NCBI GenBank assembly: GCA_021773235.1
Contig: JAJFKL010000032.1
Location: forward strand, 248,001-312,000
Length of the DNA stretch: 64,000 nt
Direction of reading: 5' to 3'
Origin: Gammaproteobacteria bacterium
Lineage (GTDB): Bacteria; Pseudomonadota; Gammaproteobacteria; Eutrophobiales; Eutrophobiaceae
Shown: positions 15,637 through 27,912 of the stretch, piece after piece
How positions within the stretch are numbered: position 1 is the stretch's first letter
How the letters are laid out: every line of letters begins with the position of its first letter
The notes under the pieces: model-generated
Seen by the model: only the letters and a program-made list of their open reading frames with translations
Told to the model about the DNA's origin: nothing
The model's database searches: none
Translations under genes and position numbers: made by a program

Positions 15637-17658
15637 ATGAAAGAATTTTCACTGGTTTCTGACTTTGTTCCTGCGGGTGATCAACCGACTGCGATCATTG
15701 GGTTAAACGAGGGCTTAAAGGATGGATTGGCGTATCAAACCTTACTGGGTGTAACCGGGTCAGGTAAGACGTTTTCAATCGCAAATGTCATTCAGGAGCA
15801 ACAAAGACCGACGATGATTCTGGCACCTAACAAGACATTAGCTGCACAATTATATGGTGAGATGCGTGATTTTTTTCCTGAAAATGCCATTGAGTATTTT
15901 GTCTCATATTATGACTACTATCAGCCAGAGGCCTACGTTCCCGCATCAGATACGTTTATTGAGAAAGATGCTTCAATAAATGAACACATAGAACAAATGC
16001 GACTGTCGGCGACAAAAGCCATTCTGGAACGTCGTGATACGATAATTGTTGCCAGTGTCTCTGCTATATATGGATTGGGAGACCCCAAGAGTTATTTAAA
16101 AATGGTCTTGCATTTGGACAAGGGAGACATAGTTGATCAAAGGACCCTGTTACGCAGACTGACGGAACTACAATATAAACGTAACGAAGTAGAGCTTCAT
16201 CGAGGGACTTTTCGAACGCGTGGTGATGTTCTTGATATCTTTCCGGCAGAATCAGAGCGCGAAGCTATACGCGTGGAATTATTTGATGATGAGATTGAAT
16301 CAATTAGTCAATTTGATCCATTAACCGGTGCTGTGAATCGCAAATTACCGCGCGTCACTATTCATCCAAAGACACACTATGTGACACAACGACAGGTCTT
16401 ATTGGATGCGGTTGAGTCCATCAAAGTCGAATTGAAAGAACGATTAGAACAACTCGAATCGTTAAATAAACTGGTTGAATATCAACGGTTGGAACAACGT
16501 ACGCGATTTGATATTGAAATGATCAACGAAATTGGTTATTGCTCTGGTATAGAAAATTACTCGCGTTATTTATCCGGACGCGCTGCCGGCGAGCCACCGC
16601 CAACCTTGCTTGATTACCTGCCGAAAGATGCCTTGCTGATAATAGACGAGAGTCATGTCACTGTTCCACAATTGGGTGCGATGTATAAAGGTGATCGCTC
16701 GCGAAAGCAAAACCTGGTTGAGTACGGCTTCCGCCTGCCTTCTGCACTAGACAATCGCCCGTTACGATTTGATGAGTTTGAGAAACTCGCGCCACAAACA
16801 ATATTTGTTTCTGCAACTCCAAGAGCTTATGAGGAAGAACATTCAGGCAAAATTGTTGAGCAGGTTGTAAGACCAACCGGGCTAATTGACCCTGAGATTG
16901 AGGTGCGAGCAGTCACGACACAAGTTGACGACTTGCTTTCAGAGATCAACCTTCGTGTAGATGTTAATGAACGTGTGTTAGTCACGACGCTTACAAAACG
17001 TATGGCAGAAGACTTAACAGATTACCTATCAGAGCACGGTATTCAAGTGCGTTATCTTCATTCAGATGTCGATACAGTTGAACGTGTTGAGATTATCCGA
17101 GATCTTAGAAAAGGGGAGTTTGATGTCTTGGTAGGTATAAATCTCTTACGTGAAGGATTGGACCTGCCAGAAGTCTCATTAGTGGCTATTCTTGATGCAG
17201 ATAAAGAAGGATTCTTACGTTCAGGCATGACTTTAATTCAGACTATTGGACGTGCTGCGAGAAACCTAAATGGCAAGGCAATTCTATATGGCGATAAGAT
17301 AACGGATTCCATGCAGTATGCGATAGACGAAACAGAACGTAGGCGTGCTAAGCAAATTGAATTTAATAAAACACATGGTATTACACCAAAAGGCATTACA
17401 AAGGCAATCACAGATGTTCTTGATGGCGCTTATACGGACAAAAACACGATTTCAAAGACCTATCAGAGAGTAGCAGAAGATGTCGCGGAATATAAAACTA
17501 TGACTCCTGAGCTGTTAATGAAAAAGATTAAAAAAATGGAAGAAAAGATGTATCAGCATGCACGTGATTTAGAATTTGAAGAAGCAGCACAGGTTCGTGA
17601 TGAGATCCATAAAATGCAGATTAATGGACTTGGTTTAGCCAATATTAAAGCAGGCTAA
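15637..17658 (+). CDS. uvrB: UvrABC excinuclease subunit B
   Basis: UvrB verifies DNA damage after UvrA loading and recruits UvrC for incision in nucleotide excision repair. At 673 residues it equals the E. coli length. Visible features are the Walker A GVTGSGKT, the Tyr-rich beta-hairpin region [14 protein letters not shown], the helicase motif QTIGRAARN, and the C-terminal UvrC-binding coiled coil ([13 protein letters not shown]). The ribosome site is weak. It is divergent from the aminotransferase. Confidence 0.97.
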   Translation: MKEFSLVSDFVPAGDQPTAIIGLNEGLKDGLAYQTLLGVTGSGKTFSIANVIQEQQRPTMILAPNKTLAAQLYGEMRDFFPENAIEYFVSYYDYYQPEAYVPASDTFIEKDASINEHIEQMRLSATKAILERRDTIIVASVSAIYGLGDPKSYLKMVLHLDKGDIVDQRTLLRRLTELQYKRNEVELHRGTFRTRGDVLDIFPAESEREAIRVELFDDEIESISQFDPLTGAVNRKLPRVTIHPKTHYVTQRQVLLDAVESIKVELKERLEQLESLNKLVEYQRLEQRTRFDIEMINEIGYCSGIENYSRYLSGRAAGEPPPTLLDYLPKDALLIIDESHVTVPQLGAMYKGDRSRKQNLVEYGFRLPSALDNRPLRFDEFEKLAPQTIFVSATPRAYEEEHSGKIVEQVVRPTGLIDPEIEVRAVTTQVDDLLSEINLRVDVNERVLVTTLTKRMAEDLTDYLSEHGIQVRYLHSDVDTVERVEIIRDLRKGEFDVLVGINLLREGLDLPEVSLVAILDADKEGFLRSGMTLIQTIGRAARNLNGKAILYGDKITDSMQYAIDETERRRAKQIEFNKTHGITPKGITKAITDVLDGAYTDKNTISKTYQRVAEDVAEYKTMTPELLMKKIKKMEEKMYQHARDLEFEEAAQVRDEIHKMQINGLGLANIKAG

Positions 17659-17809
17659 TATAGGGCTTGTAACGCACCCATGGTCTTCTGTATGCTAGCC
17701 GCCTTTAGGCGCGTATGCTTTTATGCCCAGAGGGTGCAGCTGGTTCAGCTGAGCTTATTCTGACATTTAATATTAGCGAGAACCTGAAGTAGTTTTATTG
17801 TTTTTATTT

Positions 17810-17886
17810 AGGCGCGTAGCTCAGCTGGTTAGAGCACTACCTTGACATGGTAGGGGTCGTGTGTTCGAGTCACATCGTGCCTACCA
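17810..17886 (+). tRNA. tRNA-Val (GAC)
   Basis: A 77-base cloverleaf with CCA encoded. The acceptor AGGCGCG pairs with CGTGCCT through one G-T wobble. The anticodon loop TTGACAT gives GAC. It is followed at once by a terminator hairpin. Confidence 0.96.
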
Positions 17887-17894
17887 AACGACAT

Positions 17895-17926
17895 ATAGGC
17901 ACCGATTAATCGGTGCCTATTATTTT
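17895..17926 (+). terminator. Rho-independent terminator after tRNA-Val
   Basis: A perfect 26-base palindrome centred on ATTAAT with a GC-rich stem (GGCACCG/CGGTGCC) is followed by a T-rich tail. Confidence 0.8.
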
Positions 17927-17984
17927 AAACATCCTTTACACGTGGCCTTTTGTGGGGGTCACCACTGATAAATAAGGAGAGAAC

Positions 17985-19910
17985 ATGCCCACGATTACGT
18001 TACCCGATAATAGCCAGCGCGAATATGATGAAGCGCTCACCGTCATGCAAGTATCTGAGTCCATCGGACCTGGCCTAGCCAAGGCGACCCTTTGCGGTAT
18101 GGTTGATGATCAAGTCGTCGACGCTTCTTTTCTAATAGAAAAAGACAGTAATCTAAGAATAATTACTGATCGTGACCCCGAAGGATTAGAGATCATTCGA
18201 CATTCATGTGCTCATCTTATGGCGCAAGCGGTAAAAGAACTCTATCCGGAAGCACAGGTTACAATTGGCCCCGTTATTGAAGACGGTTTTTATTATGACT
18301 ATGCCTACGAACCGGGTTTCACTCCGGAAGATTTAGTCAAAATAGAAAAAAAGATGCAGGAATTGTCCAAAGCCAACCTAGAGGTTACTCGAACAGTTAA
18401 AACCAGAGATGAGGCGACTGCCTTTTTTCGTGACCTAGGTGAAGAATATAAGGCTCAAATTATTGAATCAATTCCGAATAATGAGGAACTCTCACTCTAC
18501 ACTCAAGGTGATTTCACCGATTTGTGCCGTGGGCCTCATGTGCCTAGTACCGGAAAAATAAAATCCTTTAAGTTGATGAAGCTGGCAGGTGCTTATTGGC
18601 GTGGGGATTCTAATAATGAAATGCTACAGCGAATTTATGGTACCGCCTGGCAGGATAAAAAGGCACTCAAAGCCTATCTAAATCGACTTGCTGAAGCAGA
18701 GAAACGTGACCACCGTAAATTGGCAAAGAAGCAGGATTTGTTTCACTTTCAAGAAGAAGCGCCAGGAATGGTCTTTTGGCATCCCAAGGGTTGGGCAGTC
18801 TATAAGCTTATCGAGCGCTATATCAGTTCAAAAATGGAGGTGCATGGCTACCAAGAGATCCAAACGCCGCAAGTTGTCGATCAAAGCCTATGGGAACGTT
18901 CCGGGCATTGGGACAAATTCAGGGATGATATGTTTACGACAAGTTCAGAGAACCGTGACTATGCGATAAAGCCGATGAATTGTCCGTGCCATATCCAGGT
19001 TTTTAATCAAGGTTTAAAGAGTTATCGAGATTTGCCACTGCGATTGGCTGAATTTGGTTCCTGTCACCGAAATGAAGCATCTGGAACCTTGCATGGTTTA
19101 ATGCGTGCTCGTAATTTTACACAAGATGATGCCCATATCTTTTGTACTGAAGCCCAAATACAGGATGAGGTTTCAAATTTTATCGATATGTTGTTTGAGG
19201 TTTATCGAGATTTTGGTTTCGACGACATCATCATCAAACTTTCCACGCGCCCAGAAAAAAGGGTAGGGAATGACGAAGTTTGGGACAAGGCTGAAAAAGC
19301 GCTGGAATTAGCATTAAATAACAAAGATATAGAATGGGATCTGCAACCTGGTGAAGGTGCTTTTTACGGTCCGAAGATTGAGTTTTCACTTAAAGATTGC
19401 ATTGGACGTGTATGGCAATGTGGGACGATTCAGGTCGACTTTTCCATGCCTGAGCGACTGGATGCCTCCTATGTCAATGAAGACAGCACAAAACAAGTAC
19501 CGGTAATGCTTCACCGTGCCATTGTTGGTTCGATGGAACGATTTATCGGTATTCTGATTGAGAACTATGCGGGCGCTTTTCCGGTTTGGATATCACCAAT
19601 TCAGGCCGTTGTGATATCAATTACCGAAAAACAAAGTGAATATGCAAAAAAAGTAGCAGAAAACTTGAAAAACCAGAGCTTTAGGGTCGATGTTGACTTG
19701 AGAAATGAGACGATCGGGCTTAAAATCCGCGACCACGCAATGCAACGTGTGCCCTACCAAATTATTCTGGGTGCGCGTGAACAGGATGAAAATACTGTCG
19801 CAGTGCGGACTCGTGAAGGTGAAGATCTTGGAACAATGTCTATTGAGAAACTCACCGAACGATTAAACGGCGATATTGCGCGTCTTGGTCGCAATGATTT
19901 GGAGGAATAA
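17985..19910 (+). CDS. thrS: Threonyl-tRNA synthetase
   Basis: ThrRS charges tRNA-Thr and edits Ser-tRNA-Thr. The 641 residues (E. coli 642) show an N-terminal TGS domain, the editing domain with HSCAHLM, the class II core with MNCPCH as zinc and active-site Cys, FGSCHRNE, and a C-terminal anticodon-binding domain. TAAGGAGAG precedes the ATG. It is the first gene of the translation operon, and its stop sits inside the infC ribosome-site region. Confidence 0.97.
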   Translation: MPTITLPDNSQREYDEALTVMQVSESIGPGLAKATLCGMVDDQVVDASFLIEKDSNLRIITDRDPEGLEIIRHSCAHLMAQAVKELYPEAQVTIGPVIEDGFYYDYAYEPGFTPEDLVKIEKKMQELSKANLEVTRTVKTRDEATAFFRDLGEEYKAQIIESIPNNEELSLYTQGDFTDLCRGPHVPSTGKIKSFKLMKLAGAYWRGDSNNEMLQRIYGTAWQDKKALKAYLNRLAEAEKRDHRKLAKKQDLFHFQEEAPGMVFWHPKGWAVYKLIERYISSKMEVHGYQEIQTPQVVDQSLWERSGHWDKFRDDMFTTSSENRDYAIKPMNCPCHIQVFNQGLKSYRDLPLRLAEFGSCHRNEASGTLHGLMRARNFTQDDAHIFCTEAQIQDEVSNFIDMLFEVYRDFGFDDIIIKLSTRPEKRVGNDEVWDKAEKALELALNNKDIEWDLQPGEGAFYGPKIEFSLKDCIGRVWQCGTIQVDFSMPERLDASYVNEDSTKQVPVMLHRAIVGSMERFIGILIENYAGAFPVWISPIQAVVISITEKQSEYAKKVAENLKNQSFRVDVDLRNETIGLKIRDHAMQRVPYQIILGAREQDENTVAVRTREGEDLGTMSIEKLTERLNGDIARLGRNDLEE

Positions 19911-19913
19911 TTT

Positions 19914-20429
19914 ATCAGCGCAGAAAAGAAGACACGCCTCAATGAAGACATAACTTCGCCAGAGGTGAGGTTAATAAATGCAGAGGGTGAACAAGTAGGT
20001 GTCGTGTCAATTAGTGAAGCACAACAAATCGCTGAAGACTCCGAGTTAGATCTGGTTGAAATAGTACCCAATTCAGAGCCACCTGTTTGTCGGGTCATGG
20101 ATTACGGAAAATTCATATTCGAGCAGAATAAGAAGAAGCACGCTGCTAAAAAGAAACAAAAGCAGATACATATTAAGGAAGTTAAGTTTAGACCTGGTAC
20201 TGAAGACGGTGATTACCAAATAAAGTTAAAGAATTTAATCAAATTCTTGAGCAACGGTGATAAGGCAAAGATTACACTCCGATTTCGTGGTAGAGAAATG
20301 GTGCATCAGGAATTAGGAACGAAGATGTTAAAGAGAATAGAGGCCGATCTGGAAGAATACGGAACAGTTGAGCAGTTTCCAAAGATGGAAGGTCGACAAA
20401 TGGTCATGGTTTTGGCCTCAAAGAAATAA
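19914..20429 (+). CDS. infC: Translation initiation factor IF-3 with ATC start
   Basis: IF-3 binds the 30S subunit, checks start-codon pairing and prevents 50S joining. Homology to the conserved N-terminus ([15 protein letters not shown]) begins upstream of the first ATG, GTG or TTG available. The only suitable start in frame is ATC at 19914-19916, placed seven bases after GGAGGA. This gives 172 residues, close to the family's about 180. E. coli infC uses ATT, which lets IF-3 repress its own mRNA; ATC belongs to the same near-cognate class. GTG 19965 would delete 17 conserved residues. Confidence 0.92.
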   Translation: MSAEKKTRLNEDITSPEVRLINAEGEQVGVVSISEAQQIAEDSELDLVEIVPNSEPPVCRVMDYGKFIFEQNKKKHAAKKKQKQIHIKEVKFRPGTEDGDYQIKLKNLIKFLSNGDKAKITLRFRGREMVHQELGTKMLKRIEADLEEYGTVEQFPKMEGRQMVMVLASKK

Positions 20430-20437
20430 ATTGAAGC

Positions 20438-20484
20438 ACTGCCAATTGCTCCTGCATTGGCAGTATTTCCGCCATCCATGGCGG
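20438..20484 (+). promoter_or_regulatory. Two hairpins in the rpmI leader
   Basis: There are two perfect stems: 20438-20446 with 20456-20464 (9 bp, 9-base loop), and 20469-20475 with 20478-20484 (7 bp). They lie between infC and rpmI, about 50 bases before the start. Because rpmI-rplT is controlled in E. coli by L20 binding to structured mRNA, an L20 leader role is plausible; no T-tract follows, which argues against a terminator. Confidence 0.5.
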
Positions 20485-20531
20485 TCAATGTATATAAAGA
20501 TGAAAAAATATGAAAATTTGGAGTTATTGAA

Positions 20532-20729
20532 ATGCCCAAGATGAAATCAAATAGCGGTGCTGCAAAGCGATTTTCACGTACTGCATCGGGAAAGTTTAAA
20601 CATGGCCAGTCACATCGTAGCCATATTTTGACTAAAAAAAGCACAAAGCGTAAACGTCAGTTGCGCGGAATGCTTGCAGTTCATGATAGTGACCAGAAGG
20701 CAGTTGCCCGAATGGTTCCGTATTTATAG
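20532..20729 (+). CDS. rpmI: 50S ribosomal protein L35
   Basis: A 65-residue basic protein with the standard [14 protein letters not shown] start, the [16 protein letters not shown] core and the MVPY end. GGAG precedes the ATG. It is cotranscribed with rplT 15 bases downstream. Confidence 0.97.
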   Translation: MPKMKSNSGAAKRFSRTASGKFKHGQSHRSHILTKKSTKRKRQLRGMLAVHDSDQKAVARMVPYL

Positions 20730-20744
20730 AGAGGAATTGAAGCA

Positions 20745-21104
20745 ATGCCTAGAGTAAAACGTGGCGTAACTGCACACGCCAGACATAAAAAGATTATTGA
20801 CCAAGCCAAAGGCTACAGTGGTCGCCGCAAGAATATTTTTCGAGTTGCCAAACAAGCGGTCACTAAGGCAGGACAATATGCCTATAGAGATCGTCGTCAA
20901 CGCAAGAGACAGTTCCGTTCGTTGTGGATCACGCGAATTAATGCAGCTGCTCGAATTCATGGGCTTTCTTATAGCCGCTTCATAGATGGATTGAACAAGG
21001 CATCAGTTGAAGTTGACCGTAAAGTATTAGCTGATATTGCTGTATTTGATAAGGTTGCTTTTGGCGTATTAGCCGAACAGGCCAAGGCCAGTCTCACCCA
21101 TTAA
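20745..21104 (+). CDS. rplT: 50S ribosomal protein L20
   Basis: L20 is an early 23S rRNA assembly protein and often the repressor of rpmI-rplT translation. The 119 residues match E. coli length, with [24 protein letters not shown] and [15 protein letters not shown] precedes the start. Confidence 0.97.
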   Translation: MPRVKRGVTAHARHKKIIDQAKGYSGRRKNIFRVAKQAVTKAGQYAYRDRRQRKRQFRSLWITRINAAARIHGLSYSRFIDGLNKASVEVDRKVLADIAVFDKVAFGVLAEQAKASLTH

Positions 21105-21123
21105 TCTTTTCTTATAATGATTT

Positions 21124-21160
21124 AAAAAAGGGAAAGGCTTACCTTTCCCTTTTTTGTTTA
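21124..21160 (+). terminator. Terminator or attenuator between rplT and pheS
   Basis: A perfect 14-base-pair stem (21124-21137 with 21142-21155), loop CTTA, ends in a T-run. The pheS start is only about 20 bases further on. In E. coli this position holds the pheM attenuator. I see no Phe-rich leader peptide here, so control would have to work differently, or it may simply separate transcripts. Confidence 0.75.
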
Positions 21161-21165
21161 TATAG

Positions 21166-22155
<990 letters not shown>

Positions 22156-22170
22156 TAAGGTATATGGTAT

Positions 22171-24546
22171 ATGAAATTCAGTGAAAAATGGTTAAGGGAG
22201 TTTGTTAATCCTGATGTAGATACCGAAACACTTATGCATCAATTAACCATGGCGGGTCTTGAAGTCGATGGTGTTGAGTCAGCTTGTCCCGAATTTAACG
22301 GTTTGGTTGCCGCAGAAGTTAAATCAGTATCGAAACATCCCGATGCCGATAAACTCCAGATTTGCGAAGTCGATTGTGGCGATAAAGAACTATTAACCAT
22401 TGTTTGTGGTGCTGCTAACGTCAAGCAGGGAATGCGGACAGTTTTGGCAAAGGTTGGTGCGAGCCTGCCTGGAGTCAATGAATTGAAAGCCGTCTCTCTT
22501 AAGGGGGTGACATCATCTGGGATGCTGTGCTCTGCCAAAGAAATCGGATTGACTGATGATCATGATGGGATCATGGATTTATCTGCAAATGAATCTGTAG
22601 GGATGCAACTCACAGAAGTTATTGAAAGTAATGATAAGATCATTGAAATATCGTTAACTCCTAACCGTGGTGATTGTCTTAGTATTACTGGTATTGCCCG
22701 AGAAGTAGCGGTGTTTAACCAAATCGATTTTAGTGTTCCTGAAGTTAAAATAAGCGACGTCAAATCCTCTACAATCCGCAATGTCAAACTATCTGCCGTC
22801 AAAGCATGCCCGAAATATCTCGGTAGAGTTATAGAAAATGTTGATACAGCAGTCAAAACGCCGCTTTGGTTATCTGAGAAGCTAAGACGTTCAGGTATTA
22901 GAAGCATTAATATCGTCGTGGATATCACTAATTTTGTCATGCTTGAAATAGGCCAACCCATGCACGCGTTTGATAATGACGTTTTACAGGGTGATATCGA
23001 AGTTAGACTGCCTAAAACCGGAGAAAAGATAAAATTACTCGATGAGTCTGAAATTGAGCTGAAATCAGGCACATTAGTTATAACAGACGACACGGGACCA
23101 ATAGCGATGGCTGGTGTCATGGGTGGTTTTGAGAGCGCGGTTAGTACAAGGACGCAAAACATCTTCCTGGAAAGCGCCTTTTTTACTCCAGTGATTATTA
23201 GTGGAGAAGCACGACAATATGGTTTGCATACTGATTCGTCGCATCGTTTCGAAAGGGGAGTAGATACTGAACTTCAATCTAAAGCGATAGAACGTGCTAC
23301 GGAACTGGTTATCGAGACGTGCGGAGGGCAGACAGGTCCTATCGTCGAAGCACTGAGTGATGATGATTTGCCTCAAAATACTGAAGTGATACTTCGAAAG
23401 TCACAGATCAAACGCATACTTGGTATTGAGCTGGATGAAAAATTCGTAACGGATACATTTACTAACTTAGGAATGCAATGTAATTACAAAGAAAAACAAT
23501 GGATTACAATAGCTCCTTCACACCGTTTCGATATAAATATAGAAGTTGATCTTATAGAAGAACTTGCACGCATATACAGTTATGACGCTATTCCTGTTTC
23601 TGCACCTAACAACAATTTGAAAATGCGCATGCCCAACGAGAGCCAAGAGGCGATTAAACATATTCGGGAAGTACTCGTAAACCATGATTATCATGAGGTG
23701 ATTACATATAGTTTTGTTGACCCTGAACTAAATAAGCTATTGAATCATAACGATAATAATTTGTTACTAGCTAATCCAATAGCACCAGAATTATCGGAGA
23801 TGCGTACCAGTTTGTTACCTGGATTGATTAGCACATTGCAATACAATATTAAACGTCAACAAGAAAGGATCCGAATTTTTGAGACTGGGCTGGTTTTTAA
23901 TAATAGGGATGATCTTAAACAAGAACCTCATGTTGCTGGATTGTTATATGGAAATGTTAATGAAAAACAATGGGATATAGATAATACCTTATGTGATTTC
24001 TACGATTTGAAATGCGATGTTGAGACAATAATCTCTTCTTTGATCGGCGCAAGCGAAATCGAAATGAAGCCAAACACTTCAAATATATTGCATCCTGGAC
24101 AAGCTGTTGATGTATATGTCAAAGGCAAAAATGCGGGTTGTTTTGGACGCTTACATCCCAAGACATGTGCAGATCTTGACCTTCCAGATAATATTTATCT
24201 ATTTGAATTTACAATAAAAAACATATTAAAATGGGAAAAAACCCGCTATAAGCCTATTTCTAAATATCCGTCTGTAAAGAGGGACATTTCAATCGTAATC
24301 GATGAAAAAATATTACTCGACGATGTGCTGAAATGCGCGAGAAATGATGGGTCGGAGCTACTCACTAACCTAGAGTTATTTGACGTGTATCAAGGCGAAG
24401 GTATTGAAAAGGGGAAAAAAAGTCTTGCTTTAGGGTTGACCTTTCAAGCAACTTCTAGCACTCTTAAGGATGAAGAGGTTGAGGCCATCATGGAAAAGGT
24501 GATGGATGGTCTAAATAATAATTTCGGTGCAAAACTGAGAGAATAA
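22171..24546 (+). CDS. pheT: Phenylalanyl-tRNA synthetase beta subunit
   Basis: The structural and editing subunit. The 791 residues (E. coli 795) include the tRNA-binding EMAP-like domain ([17 protein letters not shown]), the B3/B4 editing region (TPNRGDCLS), B5, the class-II-like fold (LRTSLLPGL-type MRTSLLPGL), and a C-terminal ferredoxin-like anticodon domain ([13 protein letters not shown]). Confidence 0.97.
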   Translation: MKFSEKWLREFVNPDVDTETLMHQLTMAGLEVDGVESACPEFNGLVAAEVKSVSKHPDADKLQICEVDCGDKELLTIVCGAANVKQGMRTVLAKVGASLPGVNELKAVSLKGVTSSGMLCSAKEIGLTDDHDGIMDLSANESVGMQLTEVIESNDKIIEISLTPNRGDCLSITGIAREVAVFNQIDFSVPEVKISDVKSSTIRNVKLSAVKACPKYLGRVIENVDTAVKTPLWLSEKLRRSGIRSINIVVDITNFVMLEIGQPMHAFDNDVLQGDIEVRLPKTGEKIKLLDESEIELKSGTLVITDDTGPIAMAGVMGGFESAVSTRTQNIFLESAFFTPVIISGEARQYGLHTDSSHRFERGVDTELQSKAIERATELVIETCGGQTGPIVEALSDDDLPQNTEVILRKSQIKRILGIELDEKFVTDTFTNLGMQCNYKEKQWITIAPSHRFDINIEVDLIEELARIYSYDAIPVSAPNNNLKMRMPNESQEAIKHIREVLVNHDYHEVITYSFVDPELNKLLNHNDNNLLLANPIAPELSEMRTSLLPGLISTLQYNIKRQQERIRIFETGLVFNNRDDLKQEPHVAGLLYGNVNEKQWDIDNTLCDFYDLKCDVETIISSLIGASEIEMKPNTSNILHPGQAVDVYVKGKNAGCFGRLHPKTCADLDLPDNIYLFEFTIKNILKWEKTRYKPISKYPSVKRDISIVIDEKILLDDVLKCARNDGSELLTNLELFDVYQGEGIEKGKKSLALGLTFQATSSTLKDEEVEAIMEKVMDGLNNNFGAKLRE

Positions 24547-24547
24547 T

Positions 24548-24853
24548 ATGGCAGCACTGACAAAAGCTGAAATGGCGGAAAAATTATACGAAGAACTTGG
24601 CTTGAACAAACGTGAAGCTAAGGAAATTGTAGAAATGTTCTTCGAAGAAATTCGTTCCGCTCTAGAATCAGGGAATCAAGTTAAACTTTCCGGTTTCGGG
24701 AACTTTGATTTGAGAGATAAAAATCAACGTCCTGGACGTAACCCAAAGACGGGTGAAGAAATTCCTATTAGCGCTCGGCGCGTAGTGACATTTCGTCCTG
24801 GCCAAAAACTAAAGGCACGAGTAGAAGCATATGCTGGAAGCGTCCAACAATAG
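24548..24853 (+). CDS. ihfA: Integration host factor alpha subunit
   Basis: IHF bends DNA sharply and assists replication, transcription and phage integration. The 101 residues show [40 protein letters not shown] with the beta-arm Pro, and [13 protein letters not shown]. It lies one base after the pheT stop. Its end overlaps the MerR gene by 23 bases. Confidence 0.96.
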   Translation: MAALTKAEMAEKLYEELGLNKREAKEIVEMFFEEIRSALESGNQVKLSGFGNFDLRDKNQRPGRNPKTGEEIPISARRVVTFRPGQKLKARVEAYAGSVQQ

Positions 24854-25187
24854 TGAATTACCGGCAATACCCGGTAAGCGTTATTTTACAATAGGAGAGG
24901 TTAGCGACCTCTGTGCTGTTAAGCCACATGTCTTACGATATTGGGAGCAAGAGTTTCCATCGCTTAAGCCGTTGAAGCGCCGTGGTAATAGACGCTACTA
25001 CCAGCGTCATGATGTCATCCTGATTAGGCAGATAAGAAGTTTGCTCTATGAACAAGGCTTTACCATTGGCGGTGCTAGACAGCGTCTATCTGGTGATGAA
25101 GCCAAAGATGATTCAAATCAAAGCCAGCAAATTATCAAACAGCTAAGAACTGAACTAGAAGAAGTTTTAGATCTGTTACGACGATAA
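24831..25187 (+). CDS. MerR-family regulator linked to ihfA
   Basis: An N-terminal MerR helix-turn-helix ([22 protein letters not shown], then the RRYYQRHDV wing) is followed by a short dimerisation coiled coil. It has no metal-binding Cys. The same small regulator sits between ihfA and tRNA-Pro in Pseudomonas, where its function is not established. It overlaps ihfA. Confidence 0.9.
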   Translation: MLEASNNSELPAIPGKRYFTIGEVSDLCAVKPHVLRYWEQEFPSLKPLKRRGNRRYYQRHDVILIRQIRSLLYEQGFTIGGARQRLSGDEAKDDSNQSQQIIKQLRTELEEVLDLLRR

Positions 25188-25278
25188 CTTGCTCGACTTT
25201 CCCGGTTTTTAAATTTTGACTACTAAATTCAAACAGTAGTTGAAACTCTCATCTTTAGTTAATATCATTTTTTCACAA

Positions 25279-25355
<77 letters not shown>

Positions 25356-25419
25356 TAATGAGTGAAATGTTAATTTAATAATCGAGAATCAGCTTTTAAA
25401 GAATACAGATCAAAATATA

Positions 25420-25935
25420 ATGACAAAATCTCTATTACTCATACTCACATTGACAATTACACTGCAAATTACTGCATGTGGAAAAGAAACGGATCCAAAA
25501 AAGGCATTTGAAAATGGTGATTACGAAACCGCTTTCTCGCTTTGGATGCCTTTAGCTGAATCAGGTGATGCCGATGCGCAAAACTATCTGGGTATACTTT
25601 ACTACTTAGGTTTTGGTGTGCAAAAAGACTATAAAAAATCACTTGAATGGTATGAACGTGCAGCAAAAGCAGGTCATGCTGATGCCCAACGAAATTATGG
25701 GGATATGATTAATTTTGGACGTGGGATACAGAGGAGTAATCAGGAAGCTTATAAATGGTATTTTGCAGCCTCACAGCAAGGAAATCAAAAAGCGGCTCGA
25801 CAGATTGAAGTGCTTGCCGCCTCAGGTAATTTATCGCCAAATCAACAGATGCATGCGAAAATAGAGGCCAATGAATTTATACTTGATGAAGATAAACGTT
25901 TCATGAGCCATGACACGTATATTGATAAAAAATAA
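25420..25935 (+). CDS. Sel1-repeat lipoprotein
   Basis: The N-terminus is a lipoprotein signal with lipobox ITAC, Cys20 being the lipidation site. Residues of about 28-135 form three Sel1-like repeats with the A-x-x-x-L/Y-x-x-G-x-G-V-x-x-x-x-x-x-A-x-x-W-Y pattern (for example YLGFGVQKDYKKSLEWYERAA). Such proteins act as periplasmic or envelope protein-binding scaffolds. The stop lies just before glmS. Confidence 0.88.
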   Translation: MTKSLLLILTLTITLQITACGKETDPKKAFENGDYETAFSLWMPLAESGDADAQNYLGILYYLGFGVQKDYKKSLEWYERAAKAGHADAQRNYGDMINFGRGIQRSNQEAYKWYFAASQQGNQKAARQIEVLAASGNLSPNQQMHAKIEANEFILDEDKRFMSHDTYIDKK

Positions 25936-25953
25936 CTAATAACTAATAACTAT
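25933..25953 (+). repeat. Heptanucleotide tandem repeat at the glmS start
   Basis: TAACTAA is repeated nearly three times, running from the upstream stop codon into the glmS ATG. It occupies the place of a Shine-Dalgarno sequence, which is missing. A change in copy number would alter spacing between the two genes. Confidence 0.55.
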
Positions 25954-27784
25954 GTGTGGAATAGTCGGTGCGGTCGCCCAAAGAGATGTTTCTCCGGTTT
26001 TACTTGAAGGATTAAAAAGACTTGAGTATAGAGGTTATGATTCAGCAGGTTTAGCGGTTACAAACCATGATAATCAGTTACAACGGATACGTGTCCAGGG
26101 TAAAGTTAATGAGCTTCACAAAGAACATGAAGCCTCTCCTTTAAGTGGAGGGACAGGCATTGCTCATACACGATGGGCAACACATGGTAAACCAAACGTA
26201 AGTAATGCTCATCCGCATATTTGTCGTGATCAAGTCGCGCTTGTTCATAATGGCATTATCGAAAATCATGAACAATTACGAGAACAGCAAAGTGCGTCAG
26301 GGTTTGAGTTTAAATCGGAGACTGATACAGAGGTTGTCGTAAATGCAGTTTATGAGGCATTACAATCTAATCCTGACCTGTTACATGCTGTCTTTGATAC
26401 GACAAAACAATTGCATGGAGCATATGCATTAGGCGTTATCAATTCTGCAGATCCAGAAAGACTTATCGCAGCTAAAAATGGCAGTCCATTAGTTATTGGT
26501 ATTGGTATTGGTGAATATTTTATTGCTTCTGATGTCTTTGCTTTGTTACCTGTAACGCAACAATTTATTTTTCTGGAAGATGGTGATATTGCTGATATTA
26601 CACGAGATAAATTGACCATTTATAATTCGGAATTAGAAATTGTAGATCGTCCTTTAAATGTGTCTGAATTAAATGCTGATGTAGCTGATAAAGCAGGTTA
26701 TCGGCACTATATGCTCAAGGAAATATTTTCCCAACCAAATGCAATTGCGGAATCATTAGAAAATCGTGTTATAGATGGACAGGTTATTACTAATGAATTT
26801 GGACAAGACGCAGACTCAATTTTTTCCCAAGTAAAGTCGGTTAAAATTGCAGCATGTGGCACTAGTTATCATGCAGGTTTAATCGCTGCTTATTGGATGG
26901 AAGAAATCGCGAAAATACCTTGCCATGTTGAAATAGCAAGTGAGTATCGATATAGAAAATCGGTAGTGACAGACGACACCTTGTTTGTCTCTATTTCGCA
27001 ATCAGGTGAAACGGCAGACACGCTAGCTGCTTTACAATTAGCAAAACAATCTGGGTTTTTAAGTACGCTAGCTATCTGTAATGTTGGCGAGAGTTCATTA
27101 ACCAGAGAATCTGATCTTGTATTTTTAACACATGCAGGGCCAGAGATTGGAGTTGCATCAACCAAGGCGTTTACCACGCAACTTGTTGCATTATTTCTAA
27201 TGGTCATTGCTATCGCTAAGCATAATAATCTTTCCACAGAAGATGAAAACACATTTGTTAAACAACTTGAGAGTTTGCCTGGACGTGTAAATCAATTGCT
27301 TCATCATAAAGAAGAGATTGAAACGATGGCCAAGGATTTTGCCGATAAACATCATGCCTTGTTCCTTGGCCGTGGCAGCTTCTTACCAATTGCCATGGAA
27401 GGAGCACTGAAATTAAAAGAGATTTCCTATATTCATGCTGAGGCTTATGCGGCAGGAGAACTGAAGCATGGTCCCTTAGCTTTGGTTGATGATGATATGC
27501 CGGTTGTTGCTGTAGCGCCAAATAATAATCTTCTGGAAAAACTAAAATCAAATCTACAAGAAGTAAAAGCACGTGGCGGCAAGTTGTATTTGTTTGCCGA
27601 TAAAGAAAGTGATGTAGAATCTACAGAAGGCGTCTATGTCATTAATCTTAATGTTGTTTATGACTTCATGGCGCCAATACTTCATACTATTCCGTTACAA
27701 TTATTGGCTTACTATGTGGCTGTAATTAAAGGTGCAGATATCGATCAACCACGAAATCTTGCTAAATCGGTCACAGTTGAGTGA
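25952..27784 (+). CDS. glmS: Glucosamine-fructose-6-phosphate aminotransferase
   Basis: GlmS makes glucosamine-6-phosphate from fructose-6-phosphate and glutamine, the first step to UDP-GlcNAc. The 610 residues (E. coli 609) comprise the N-terminal glutaminase with Cys2 as nucleophile (MCGIVGAV) and two SIS isomerase domains (CGTSYHAG, SQSGETADT, GRGSFLP, the C-terminal PRNLAKSVTVE). No ribosome site is evident before the ATG. Confidence 0.97.
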   Translation: MCGIVGAVAQRDVSPVLLEGLKRLEYRGYDSAGLAVTNHDNQLQRIRVQGKVNELHKEHEASPLSGGTGIAHTRWATHGKPNVSNAHPHICRDQVALVHNGIIENHEQLREQQSASGFEFKSETDTEVVVNAVYEALQSNPDLLHAVFDTTKQLHGAYALGVINSADPERLIAAKNGSPLVIGIGIGEYFIASDVFALLPVTQQFIFLEDGDIADITRDKLTIYNSELEIVDRPLNVSELNADVADKAGYRHYMLKEIFSQPNAIAESLENRVIDGQVITNEFGQDADSIFSQVKSVKIAACGTSYHAGLIAAYWMEEIAKIPCHVEIASEYRYRKSVVTDDTLFVSISQSGETADTLAALQLAKQSGFLSTLAICNVGESSLTRESDLVFLTHAGPEIGVASTKAFTTQLVALFLMVIAIAKHNNLSTEDENTFVKQLESLPGRVNQLLHHKEEIETMAKDFADKHHALFLGRGSFLPIAMEGALKLKEISYIHAEAYAAGELKHGPLALVDDDMPVVAVAPNNNLLEKLKSNLQEVKARGGKLYLFADKESDVESTEGVYVINLNVVYDFMAPILHTIPLQLLAYYVAVIKGADIDQPRNLAKSVTVE

Positions 27785-27912
27785 CAAGATATTACAAACA
27801 AGATGAAAACTAGTTAATATTTATCTGATTTATAATTCAATATAATTCAGAATTCGATTATATTTATTTCATAGCATGCTGTTCTTTGACAATAACTGGA
27901 AGTGAAATACCT

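Noticed and set aside
27886-27912. TTG start for the sigma-54 regulator
   Set aside because: It adds nine residues absent from the family; ATG 27913 gives the usual N-terminus.
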